A stretch of DNA of 12,733 nucleotides from an uncultured Clostridia bacterium. GTDB taxonomy: Bacteria; Bacillota; Clostridia; Christensenellales; Aristaeellaceae. Below, one piece after another: positions 6,585 through 12,733 of the stretch. The position numbers and the translations under genes are program-made. The DNA is taken from NCBI GenBank assembly GCA_947565865.1, contig CANOHT010000052.1, positions 1 to 12,733 on the forward strand, read 5' to 3'. Within the stretch, counting starts at the first letter, position 1. Every line of letters begins with the position of its first letter. The notes below the pieces were generated by a model. That model searched no databases. It had not been told where the DNA came from and saw only the letters and a program-made list of their open reading frames with translations.

Positions 6585-7307
6585 ATGCGCTACCGCATTA
6601 TAAGCAATACCCCGCTGACCGCCGCTGTCCACCGGATGGTGCTGGCCGGCGACACCGCCTCCCTGCGCCGACCGGGACAGTTCGTCCAGGTACAGGTGCC
6701 GGGCTTCTACCTGCGCCGGCCCATTTCCGTTTGCGACTGGGACGCCGATACCCTGACCCTGGTGTACAAGGTTGTCGGCCAGGGCACCGACGCCATGGCC
6801 GACATGGCCCCCGACGCCGAGGTCGATCTGCTCTCCGGCCTGGGCAACGGCTTTGACACAGGCCTGATGGGCGAGCGTCCCCTGCTTATCGGCGGCGGCG
6901 TGGGCCTTCCGCCCATGGTCGGCCTGTGCAGGACGCTGCTGGCGGAGGGCAAGCACCCCACCGTGCTGGCGGGCTTCAACACCGCCGCCGAGGTCTTCCT
7001 GCAAGACGCGGTGGAAGCCCTGGGCGCACCCTTCGTCCTGGCCACCATGGACGGCTCGGCGGGTATAAAGGGCCTTGTCACCGACGCCATGGCCGCCCTG
7101 GACTTCGACAGCGTCGCCGCCTGCGGCCCCCTGCCTATGCTGAAGGCCGTCTACAACGCCGCCGACGTGCCGGGTCAGTTCTCCTTTGAGGAGCGCATGG
7201 GCTGCGGCTTCGGCGCGTGCATGGGCTGCACCGTCCAGGTCAAGGGCGGAACCAAGCGCATCTGCAAGGACGGTCCCGTGCTGATGAGGGAGGAGATTCT
7301 ATGGTAA
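6585..7307 (+). CDS. pyrK: Dihydroorotate dehydrogenase electron-transfer subunit
   Basis: A 240-residue iron-sulfur flavoprotein that passes electrons from PyrD to NAD+ in the class 1B heterotetramer. It has the FAD-binding RRPISV at 44-49, the NAD-binding glycine-rich GGGVGLPP at 103-110, and a C-terminal [2Fe-2S] site of four cysteines, C207, C212, C215 and C227, in the CX4CX2C...C pattern of the family. It is slightly shorter than many homologues (about 250-260) but lacks no motif. AAGGAG lies 8 bases before the ATG. The last 7 bases overlap the start of pyrD, which indicates translational coupling of the two subunits. Confidence 0.96.
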   Translation: MRYRIISNTPLTAAVHRMVLAGDTASLRRPGQFVQVQVPGFYLRRPISVCDWDADTLTLVYKVVGQGTDAMADMAPDAEVDLLSGLGNGFDTGLMGERPLLIGGGVGLPPMVGLCRTLLAEGKHPTVLAGFNTAAEVFLQDAVEALGAPFVLATMDGSAGIKGLVTDAMAALDFDSVAACGPLPMLKAVYNAADVPGQFSFEERMGCGFGACMGCTVQVKGGTKRICKDGPVLMREEILW

Positions 7308-8209
7308 AGGATTTGTCCGTCACCCTGTCCGGCGTCCGACTGGACAACCCCGTGATTCCCGCCAGCGGCACCTACGGCTTCGGCCAGGAATTTACGCCCT
7401 ATTATGACGTGAACATTCTCGGCAGCCTGTCCTTCAAGGGTACCACGGCGGAAGCCCGCTTCGGCAATCCAACGCCCCGCATCGCGGAGTGCCCGGGCGG
7501 GATGCTCAACAGCGTGGGCCTCCAAAATCCCGGCGTGGAGCACGTCATCGCGGAGGAACTGCCCGCCCTTCGCCGAATCTTCCACAAGCCCATCATCGCC
7601 AACATCAGCGGCTTCTCCGTTGACGAATACGTTCGCTGCGCGGCGCTGCTGTCCCAGGAAGAGCAGGTGGAAATCCTCGAAATCAACATTTCCTGCCCCA
7701 ACGTGCGCCACGGCGGCATGGCCTTCGGCACCGACCCGAAGGCCGCGGCGGAAGTCACCCGGGCGGTGAAAGCCGTCGCCGCCAAGCCCGTCTACATGAA
7801 GCTCTCCCCCAACGTGACGGACATCGTCGCCATCGCAAAAGCCTGCGAGGAGGCAGGTGCCGACGGTCTGAGCCTCATCAACACCCTGCTGGGCATGCGC
7901 ATCGACCTCCAGCGGCGCAGGCCCGTGCTGGCCAACGTTATGGGCGGTTATTCCGGGCCGGGCATCTTCCCCGTAGCCCTGCGCATGGTCTACCAGGTCA
8001 CCGGAGCGGTGAGCATCCCCGTCATCGGCATGGGCGGCGTGAGCACCGCCCGGGATGTCATCGAGATGATGATGGCCGGGGCCAGCGCCGTCCAGGTAGG
8101 CGCGGCCAATCTGGTCAACCCCACCGCCTGCAAGGACATCATTGACGCCCTGCCCGCCGAAATGGACAGGCTGGGCATCGAGCGCCTTTCCGACATCGCC
8201 CGTGTATAA
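7301..8209 (+). CDS. pyrD: Dihydroorotate dehydrogenase catalytic subunit, class 1B
   Basis: A 302-residue FMN-binding TIM barrel that oxidises dihydroorotate to orotate with PyrK. Visible: NPVIPASGTYG at 16-26, FKGTT at 45-49, PGGMLNSVGLQNPG at 65-78, INISCPNV at 129-135 with catalytic Cys132 (class 1B; class 2 uses Ser), KLSPNVTDI at 167-175, and the phosphate-binding GMGGVST at 243-249. An in-frame ATG at 7217 would extend it into pyrK; 7301 is preferred because GGAGGA lies just upstream and homologues start there. The 7-base overlap with pyrK fits a fixed subunit ratio. Confidence 0.97.
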   Translation: MVKDLSVTLSGVRLDNPVIPASGTYGFGQEFTPYYDVNILGSLSFKGTTAEARFGNPTPRIAECPGGMLNSVGLQNPGVEHVIAEELPALRRIFHKPIIANISGFSVDEYVRCAALLSQEEQVEILEINISCPNVRHGGMAFGTDPKAAAEVTRAVKAVAAKPVYMKLSPNVTDIVAIAKACEEAGADGLSLINTLLGMRIDLQRRRPVLANVMGGYSGPGIFPVALRMVYQVTGAVSIPVIGMGGVSTARDVIEMMMAGASAVQVGAANLVNPTACKDIIDALPAEMDRLGIERLSDIARV

Positions 8210-8225
8210 AAAAGGAGGAAAAACC

Positions 8226-8924
8226 ATGGCCAAGGATGTCATCATCGCCCTGGATTTTGAAAACAAGGAAAAGACCCTCGCCTTCCTGGATCAGTTCACC
8301 ACCCGCAAGCCCTTCGTGAAGATCGGCATGGAGCTGTACTACGGCGAAGGCCCGGACATCGTGCGGGAGATCAAGGCCCGGGGCCACAAAATCTTCCTGG
8401 ATCTGAAGCTGCACGACATTCCCAACACCGTCAAAAAGGCCATGCGCGTCCTCTCCCGCCTGGACGTGGACATGACCAACCTCCACGCCTCCGGCACCAT
8501 CGCCATGATGGAGGCCGCCAAGGAGGGCCTGACCCGGGAGGACGGTACCTGCGGCGTGCTGCTGGCGGTGACGCAGCTGACCTCCACCAGCGAGGAGCGG
8601 ATGCAGCAGGAGCTGCTCGTCAGCGCCACCATGCCGGAAGCCGTGAAGAAGTACGCGCAGAACGCCAAGGCCGCCGGGCTGATGGGCGTGGTCTGCTCCC
8701 CCCTGGAGGCCGCGCTGGTCAAAGAAGCCTGCGGTGCGGATTTCCTCACCGTCACCCCCGGCATCCGTTTCGCTGACGGCGATGTGGGCGATCAGGTGCG
8801 GGTCATGACCCCTGCCAAGGCCCGGGAAGGCGGCAGCGATTACATTGTTGTCGGCCGCCCCATCACCGCCGCCTCCGATCCCGTCGCCGCCTATGAGCGA
8901 TGCATCGCGGAATTCCTAGGGTAA
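8226..8924 (+). CDS. pyrF: Orotidine 5'-phosphate decarboxylase
   Basis: A 232-residue TIM-barrel enzyme that decarboxylates OMP to UMP, the last step of the pathway. The signature FLDLKLHDIPNT at 57-68 holds the catalytic Asp59, Lys61 and Asp64. FVKIGMELYY at 30-39, TPGIR at 177-181 and the phosphate-binding VVGRPIT at 208-214 also fit. A strong AAGGAGG lies upstream of the ATG, and pyrD ends 16 bases earlier. In many operons pyrE follows closely; here the next 637 bases are a GC-rich repeat array. Nothing in the protein suggests truncation. Confidence 0.97.
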   Translation: MAKDVIIALDFENKEKTLAFLDQFTTRKPFVKIGMELYYGEGPDIVREIKARGHKIFLDLKLHDIPNTVKKAMRVLSRLDVDMTNLHASGTIAMMEAAKEGLTREDGTCGVLLAVTQLTSTSEERMQQELLVSATMPEAVKKYAQNAKAAGLMGVVCSPLEAALVKEACGADFLTVTPGIRFADGDVGDQVRVMTPAKAREGGSDYIVVGRPITAASDPVAAYERCIAEFLG

Positions 8925-8937
8925 CGCTGGGGCACTG

Positions 8938-9482
8938 CCGTCGCAGGGGCGCAACCGTCGCAGGGGCGCTGCCCCTGCACCCCGCCAGAGGGGCGTCGCC
9001 CCTCTGGACGCCCATTCCGCGACAGAGCGACAAGCCTTCGGCTCAACTTGCTGCGCGTGAAGACTGCGAGGCGCTGCTCATGCACCCTGACAGCGGGCGA
9101 CGCCCCTCTGCACGCCCGTTCCGCGACAGGGGGGCAAGCCTTCGGCTCAACTTGCTGCGCGTGAAGGGTGGCAGGGGTTCTGCCCATTCCCCCCGCCAGA
9201 GGGGGGGCCGCCCCTCTGCACACTCGTTCCGCGACAGAGCGACAAGCCTTCGGCTCAACTTGCTGCGCGTGAAGATTGCGTGGCGCTACCCATGCACCCC
9301 GCCAGAGAGGCGCCGCCCTCGGACGCCCGTTCCGCGACAGAGGGCAAGCCTTCGGCTCAATTTGCTGCGCGTGGGGGTAGCAAGGGCGCTGCCCATGCAC
9401 CCCGCTAGAGAGGCGTCGCCCCTCTGGGTACCCGTTCCGTGATGGGGGCATGCGGCTTCGGACTAACTATGTGCGCGAGAAG
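8938..9482. repeat. GC-rich tandem repeat array splitting the pyr operon
   Basis: About five degenerate units of 102-108 bp between pyrF and pyrE. A 32-base core (CAAGCCTTCGGCTCAAC, then TTGCTGCGCGTGAAG) is identical at 9031-9062, 9135-9166 and 9243-9274, slightly changed at 9345-9376 and strongly decayed at 9449-9482. The segments between cores are also homologous and carry CCGCCAGAG, ACGCCCGTTCCGCGACAG and similar blocks. The left edge begins with a 15-base direct repeat, CCGTCGCAGGGGCGC, at 8938-8952 and 8955-8969. No codon-like conservation is seen: unit lengths are not multiples of three. The rest of the gap (9483-9561) is ordinary leader sequence before pyrE. Confidence 0.85.
8961..9007. 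other. Pair of strong hairpins at the head of the array
   Basis: CAGGGGC (8961-8967) pairs with GCCCCTG (8971-8977) around a 3-base loop. CCAGAGGGG (8985-8993) pairs with CCCCTCTGG (8999-9007) around CGTCG. The second hairpin recurs in another unit as CAGAGGGG 9197-9204 with CCCCTCTG 9211-9218, and in weaker form elsewhere. No T-tract follows, so these are not intrinsic terminators. In mRNA they could slow degradation or polymerase between pyrF and pyrE. Confidence 0.6.
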
Positions 9483-9561
9483 CGCTGCGGGCGGTGTCTC
9501 ACAGTTTCCTTTGTCGGTAGACCTTGGTTCTTGTTTCATGAACAGAAAAGGAGAGAACACC

Positions 9562-10218
9562 ATGGAAGCTTACAAGCATGAGTTTATTCGATTCCTGGAG
9601 GACGCGGGCGTACTGAAGTTCGGTGATTTCACCGCCAAGTCCGGCCGGAAGATTCCCTATTTCATCAACGCCGGCGACATCAAGACCGGCGAGCAGATCG
9701 CCAAGCTGGGCGAATTCTATGCCAAGGCTTATCTGGAAAAGGTCGGCAATCGCCGCACGGTGCTTTACGGGCCCGCTTACAAGGGGATTTCCATCGCTGT
9801 TTCCTCCGCCATCGCCCTGAGCAAGAACGGCCTGGACGTGCCCTTCTTCTTCAACCGCAAGGAAGCCAAGGATCACGGCGAAGGCGGCGTGTTTGTGGGC
9901 TATATCCCGAAGGCAGGCGAGGAAGTGGTCATCGTGGAAGATGTCATTACCGCCGGCACCGCCATCCGCGAGAGCATGTCCATTCTGAGCAATCTGGAAG
10001 GTGTGAAGGTTGCCGCCACCTTCGTGATGGTGGATCGCAAGGAGAAGGGCAAAACCGACAAGAGCGCCATGGCTGAGGTGGAAGAGGAATTCGGTTTCCC
10101 GGTATACTCCGTGGTAGACGTGTACGACATCATTGAGTACCTGGAGGAAGACGAGAAGAACGCCGAGAACGTGCAGCGCATCCGCAATTATTTGGCGGTC
10201 AACGGCGCGAAAGCCTGA
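9562..10218 (+). CDS. pyrE: Orotate phosphoribosyltransferase
   Basis: A 218-residue enzyme that joins orotate to PRPP to give OMP. LKFGDFTAKSGRKIPYF at 18-34 and YGPAYKGI at 69-76 match the family. The catalytic loop FNRKEAKDHGEGG at 97-109 and the PRPP-binding VVIVEDVITAGTA at 122-134 closely resemble the E. coli-type enzyme rather than the Bacillus type. The start at 9562 has AAGGAGA upstream; a longer frame from 9439 runs into the repeat array and is rejected. It follows the array after an 80-base leader and is 18 bases ahead of pyrB. Whether it is served by the pyrC promoter or by an extra one is not settled; no convincing promoter was seen. Confidence 0.97.
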   Translation: MEAYKHEFIRFLEDAGVLKFGDFTAKSGRKIPYFINAGDIKTGEQIAKLGEFYAKAYLEKVGNRRTVLYGPAYKGISIAVSSAIALSKNGLDVPFFFNRKEAKDHGEGGVFVGYIPKAGEEVVIVEDVITAGTAIRESMSILSNLEGVKVAATFVMVDRKEKGKTDKSAMAEVEEEFGFPVYSVVDVYDIIEYLEEDEKNAENVQRIRNYLAVNGAKA

Positions 10219-10236
10219 TGAAACAAGGAGGATGCC

Positions 10237-11151
10237 ATGCGTCACCTGATTGACATCACCGATTTCTCCGTCGCTGAAATCACCGCCGTGCTGGATTTGG
10301 CCGACGCCATGATCGCTGACCCCGCCCGCTACCGCGAGACCCTGCGCGGCCGCATCCTGGCCACGCTGTTCTTCGAACCCAGCACCCGTACCCGGTTGTC
10401 CTTTGAGTCGGCCATGCTGTCCCTGGGCGGCAGCGTGCTGGGCTTCGCCACAGCAGATTCCTCCTCCACGTCCAAGGGCGAAAGCCTTACCGACACCATC
10501 CGCACCGTCAGCAGCTACTGCGACATCATCGCGATGCGCCACCCCAAGGAGGGCGCGCCCCTGGCTGGCAGCCTCCGTTCCTCGGCACCCATCATCAACG
10601 CGGGGGACGGCGGACACAATCACCCCACCCAAACCCTCACCGATCTGATGACCATCCGCAGGGAGAAGGGGCGGCTGGATCGCATGGTCGTGGGACTTTG
10701 CGGCGACCTGAAATTCGGCCGCACGGTTCACAGCCTCATCGGCGCCATGAGCCGCTACCCCGGCGTCAGCTTCGTGCTGATTTCTCCCCAGGAGCTGCGA
10801 GTACCCGGCTACATCACCCAGGCCCTTCGGGACAAGGGCATCCCCTTCACCGAAGTGGAAACCATGGAGGAGGTCATGCCCCAGCTGGATGTGCTGTACA
10901 TGACCCGCGTCCAGCGGGAGCGCTTCTTCAACGAGGCCGACTACATTCGCCTGAAGGATACCTACATTCTTGACCCGGAAAAGCTGCTGACCGCCAAGGC
11001 CGATCTGGCCATCATGCACCCGCTGCCCCGGGTCAACGAGATTTCCGTCAAGGTGGACGACGATCCCCGGGCCGTTTACTTCAAGCAGGTGCGCAACGGA
11101 CGCTTCGTCCGCATGGCGCTCATCAAGACCCTATTGGAGGACATGGCATGA
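10237..11151 (+). CDS. pyrB: Aspartate carbamoyltransferase catalytic subunit
   Basis: A 304-residue subunit that condenses carbamoyl phosphate with aspartate, the committed step. Carbamoyl-phosphate site FFEPSTRTR at 45-53, the 80s loop STSKGES at 77-83 with Lys80, NAGDGGHNHPTQ at 121-132, and HPLPRVNEI at 261-269 are all present, so it is an active aspartate-type enzyme rather than an ornithine carbamoyltransferase. AAGGAGG precedes the ATG. Its stop overlaps the pyrI start in an ATGA junction, as expected for subunits made together in the PyrB6PyrI6 type of holoenzyme. Confidence 0.97.
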   Translation: MRHLIDITDFSVAEITAVLDLADAMIADPARYRETLRGRILATLFFEPSTRTRLSFESAMLSLGGSVLGFATADSSSTSKGESLTDTIRTVSSYCDIIAMRHPKEGAPLAGSLRSSAPIINAGDGGHNHPTQTLTDLMTIRREKGRLDRMVVGLCGDLKFGRTVHSLIGAMSRYPGVSFVLISPQELRVPGYITQALRDKGIPFTEVETMEEVMPQLDVLYMTRVQRERFFNEADYIRLKDTYILDPEKLLTAKADLAIMHPLPRVNEISVKVDDDPRAVYFKQVRNGRFVRMALIKTLLEDMA

Positions 11152-11567
11152 ACATTGATTCCATTCGCCGCGGCATCGTGCTGGATCACATCAAGGCCGG
11201 GCGCAGCATGGATATTTACCAGCACCTGCATCTGGACGAGCTATCCTGCTCGGTGGCCATCATCAAAAATGTGAAGAGTGAAGCCATGGGCCGCAAGGAC
11301 ATCATCAAAATTGATGATAACATCAGCATTGACCTGGATGTTCTGGGCTTTATTGACCCCGGTATCACCGTGAACATCATCGAGAACGGCCGCATCGCGG
11401 AAAAGAAGCACCTGAATCTTCCTCAGCAGCTGATCAACGTGATCCGCTGCAAGAATCCCCGCTGCATCACCTCCGTGGAGTCCGCGCTGGATCAAGTTTT
11501 CCGTTTGGCGGACGAGAAGCGTCGGGTCTATCGCTGCATCTACTGTGACGCTGAAAACAAGCGTTGA
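11148..11567 (+). CDS. pyrI: Aspartate carbamoyltransferase regulatory subunit
   Basis: A 139-residue regulatory chain that binds nucleotides (CTP/UTP inhibit and ATP activates in the E. coli enzyme) and bridges the PyrB trimers. The N-terminal allosteric domain contains LDHIKAG at 12-18, matching the nucleotide-site DHI of the family. The C-terminal zinc domain has all four cysteines: C101 and C106 (CX4C), C130 and C133 (CX2C). It is slightly shorter than the E. coli chain (153). It is the last gene of the operon; a terminator begins 15 bases after its stop. Confidence 0.96.
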   Translation: MNIDSIRRGIVLDHIKAGRSMDIYQHLHLDELSCSVAIIKNVKSEAMGRKDIIKIDDNISIDLDVLGFIDPGITVNIIENGRIAEKKHLNLPQQLINVIRCKNPRCITSVESALDQVFRLADEKRRVYRCIYCDAENKR

Positions 11568-11582
11568 CGGAGCATTCACAGT

Positions 11583-11620
11583 AAAAAACGTCGCCTGCTT
11601 TTTGAGGCGACGTTTTTTCT
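11583..11620 (+). terminator. Intrinsic terminator of the pyr operon
   Basis: ACGTCGCCT (11588-11596) pairs with AGGCGACGT (11605-11613) around a GCTTTTTG loop. The A6 run before the stem and the T6 run after it let the stem extend to 14 bp and supply the U-tract. The near-symmetrical A and T runs mean it could also work from the right. It follows pyrI directly, with no other gene between. Confidence 0.92.
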
Positions 11621-11660
11621 GTTGATCAGCGGCGCCCCGACTTAATCATAATCATCAAAA

Positions 11661-11955
11661 CCAATATCCTTCGGTTCATCCCCATGTACAACCAGGTTTC
11701 CAGACCTATCCTGACAAAGACCATTGCCGCTCCAGCACATTTGCTCACTGCAATAGAGTTGTGTAACTGCCCCCGCAAGGCGGTATTAGCTGGAGACTTG
11801 CCTGTGTCTGCACATAACACACTATACCCCGGAGGTTGTGAGGAGCGAATTGCCCCGCCGCCAATGTCGAATGAAGCGGTAGGCAGTTCCGATGAGGTAC
11901 AGAGCCGGAACAGCGCCAGCGTTCTCATGACGATGCCGAATGGTGGACGCCACTC
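11661..11955. repeat. Dispersed repeat, copy B (most complete copy)
   Basis: About 295 bp of non-coding sequence that joins the two halves seen at the left end of the window. Its left part (11661-11806) matches 321-470, and its right part (11781-11952) matches 1-172 with a constant offset. All three copies read in the same direction. The 8-bp hairpin of copy A is only partly conserved here (AAC/GTT pairs near 11909-11923), so the copies have diverged. Ends are approximate, judged by where similarity stops. 11621-11660 and 11956-12013 show nothing recognisable. Confidence 0.72.
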
Positions 11956-12013
11956 ACGCGGATTAAGTGTTACTTTTGCTACCGATGATTTTCAATGGGC
12001 TTGCTGCAGGTAA

Positions 12014-12209
12014 AATAATATGATGGGATATCTTCAGTACATCTGCGTTACCGAACTTGGCGAACGCTTGAAACCCAATACGCTTTCCGCGGGTTTCGAT
12101 AATTCTGGAAGTCGACGGAATGCGTGTCATTCGTCTGCATGACCTTCGTCACCCGTATGTCAAGCCCAAGACAAAAAATAATGGCAAAGAGGCGAAACAA
12201 ACTTACTGA
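12014..12209 (+). pseudogene. Tyrosine recombinase (phage-type integrase) remnant, frameshifted
   Basis: From 12029 the frame reads YLQ then YICVTELGERLKPNTLSAGF and D (up to about 12100). One base later in frame it continues ILEVDGMRVIRLHDLRH (12102-12152). Removing one A at about 12101 joins them as GFDILEV. The HDLRH box (with its HxxR) and the preceding PNTLS segment are hallmarks of the integrase catalytic domain. An in-frame TAA stands at 12011-12013 just upstream, and after HDLRH the family's next part (normally Thr/Ser then Ala/Cys-rich helix, LGH box and nucleophilic Tyr) is missing; the frame ends at 12207-12209. It is therefore an internal scrap of a mobile-element integrase, not a working gene. 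Confidence 0.8.
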
Positions 12210-12253
12210 TGCGTTTAAATCTCCTTGGTAGCACTCCCAATAACGAAGTCGCT

Positions 12254-12733
12254 CTACATAAAAATAGAAGCAAGTTCATCTATTATTGTTTTTAAATTAG
12301 CAAATACATTTTTGAGAGTTTCCGAATCCAACGAGCAAATATAATCACAACATGCCATTTTATTGAATTCAACGATTGTATTATCATCCCCATAATCGCC
12401 TTCTTTAATCTTTTGCGTGTAGAAAGGACTTAAGTCAACCGTATCAAGAACAAGAGCATTTTCAATCCCTTTTTTCATATGTTTACTGTTTGGGTAAGTT
12501 GGAATAACTCGTGTGTATACATTGTTTTTCATCTGTTCAATACGGTTTGTATCACAGTCAAATAAGCATACTGTTTTGGCTGTCAGATTGCGAGCAATTA
12601 AGAATTGAACTGCTTTATTTAGAGCATCTTTCCCTGTGTTCTCTTCATTTTTTTCATCTTTCATATATCCTACCCATTTGAATTGGAAAGGAAGATTATA
12701 TCCAAATGCTTCTATCGCTTTATTAAAATACTT
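12254..12733 (-). CDS. Partial hypothetical protein, C-terminal 159 residues; TOPRIM-like segment possible
   Basis: The frame is open from the right edge of the window to a TAG at 12254-12256, so the true start lies outside. The ATG at 12662-12664 has no good ribosome binding site and is probably internal: 23 further codons upstream are open and protein-like (YFNKAIEAFGYNLPF). A hydrophobic strand ending in an acidic pair, VCLFDCDTN, followed by KKGIENAL, resembles the DxD strand of TOPRIM domains in OLD-type nucleases and related defence ATPases. That is inference only; the TOPRIM glutamate would lie outside the window. The gene is AT-rich and uses AAA/ATT/TTT-type codons, unlike the GC-rich neighbours, which suggests transfer. 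It lies next to an integrase remnant. Confidence 0.6.
   Translation of the reverse strand, partial: KYFNKAIEAFGYNLPFQFKWVGYMKDEKNEENTGKDALNKAVQFLIARNLTAKTVCLFDCDTNRIEQMKNNVYTRVIPTYPNSKHMKKGIENALVLDTVDLSPFYTQKIKEGDYGDDNTIVEFNKMACCDYICSLDSETLKNVFANLKTIIDELASIFM

Noticed and set aside
7175..8266. Minus-strand open frame of 363 codons
   Set aside because: Antisense to pyrD, with no motif of its own.
8891..9451. Open frames on both strands through the repeat array, with repeating peptides such as RLNLLRVK and QQVEPKAC
   Set aside because: Unit lengths of 102-108 are not all multiples of three, both strands are open at once, and no start site is credible. The peptides follow from the DNA repeat.
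9031..9482. CRISPR array
   Set aside because: The 32-base cores are regularly spaced, but the intervening ~70 bases are themselves homologous between units rather than unique spacers, and no cas genes are present.
9511..9539. Possible pyrE promoter, TTGTCG then TTTCAT with 17-bp spacing
   Set aside because: The -10 matches the consensus at only 4 of 6 positions and there is no supporting element; too weak to annotate, though a promoter here would make sense.
9499..11019. Minus-strand open frame of 506 codons
   Set aside because: Antisense to pyrE and pyrB, which carry all catalytic motifs. The translation looks like an antisense shadow.
11626..12013. Small open frames on both strands over repeat copy B
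   Set aside because: They fall in the repeat, which aligns to non-coding copies without frame conservation.

Overview
The window looks chromosomal and comes from a moderately high-GC Gram-positive bacterium, most likely a gut-type Clostridia (Bacillota). The reasons are strong AGGAGG-type ribosome binding sites, a PyrK/PyrD (class 1B) dihydroorotate dehydrogenase, a zinc-type PyrI beside PyrB, a LytR-CpsA-Psr cell-wall ligase, and a long cation diffusion facilitator. Genus and species cannot be set from the sequence alone.

Layout. 1-518 has no credible gene; it holds two partial copies of a dispersed repeat (1-172 and 321-513), a strong palindrome and two short hairpins. 519-5110 carries four minus-strand genes, read from right to left: a CCA-adding enzyme (cca), a cation diffusion facilitator transporter, a secreted LCP-family protein, and an RsmB/NOP-family RNA m5C methyltransferase. 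5111-5294 is a divergent promoter region with a well-formed sigma-A promoter for each direction and a palindrome inside the pyrimidine promoter. 5295-11567 is the plus-strand pyrimidine operon pyrC-pyrK-pyrD-pyrF-(repeat array)-pyrE-pyrB-pyrI, ended by a clear intrinsic terminator at 11583-11620. 11621-12253 holds the fullest copy of the dispersed repeat (11661-11955) and a frameshifted tyrosine-recombinase remnant. 12254-12733 is the C-terminal end of an AT-rich minus-strand gene that runs off the window.

How the genes work together. PyrB (catalytic) and PyrI (regulatory) form aspartate transcarbamoylase. PyrC closes carbamoyl aspartate to dihydroorotate, PyrD with PyrK oxidises it to orotate using NAD+, PyrE adds phosphoribose to give OMP, and PyrF decarboxylates OMP to UMP. 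All of de novo UMP synthesis after carbamoyl phosphate is therefore present; carA/carB and pyrR are not in the window.

Most unusual points: a run of about five GC-rich ~104-bp tandem repeats splits the pyr operon between pyrF and pyrE. A family of related dispersed repeats lies at both ends of the gene block, in the same orientation. The right edge combines an integrase remnant with an AT-rich foreign-looking gene. I did not find a complete undescribed system; the right-edge gene is the best lead, but most of it is outside the window.
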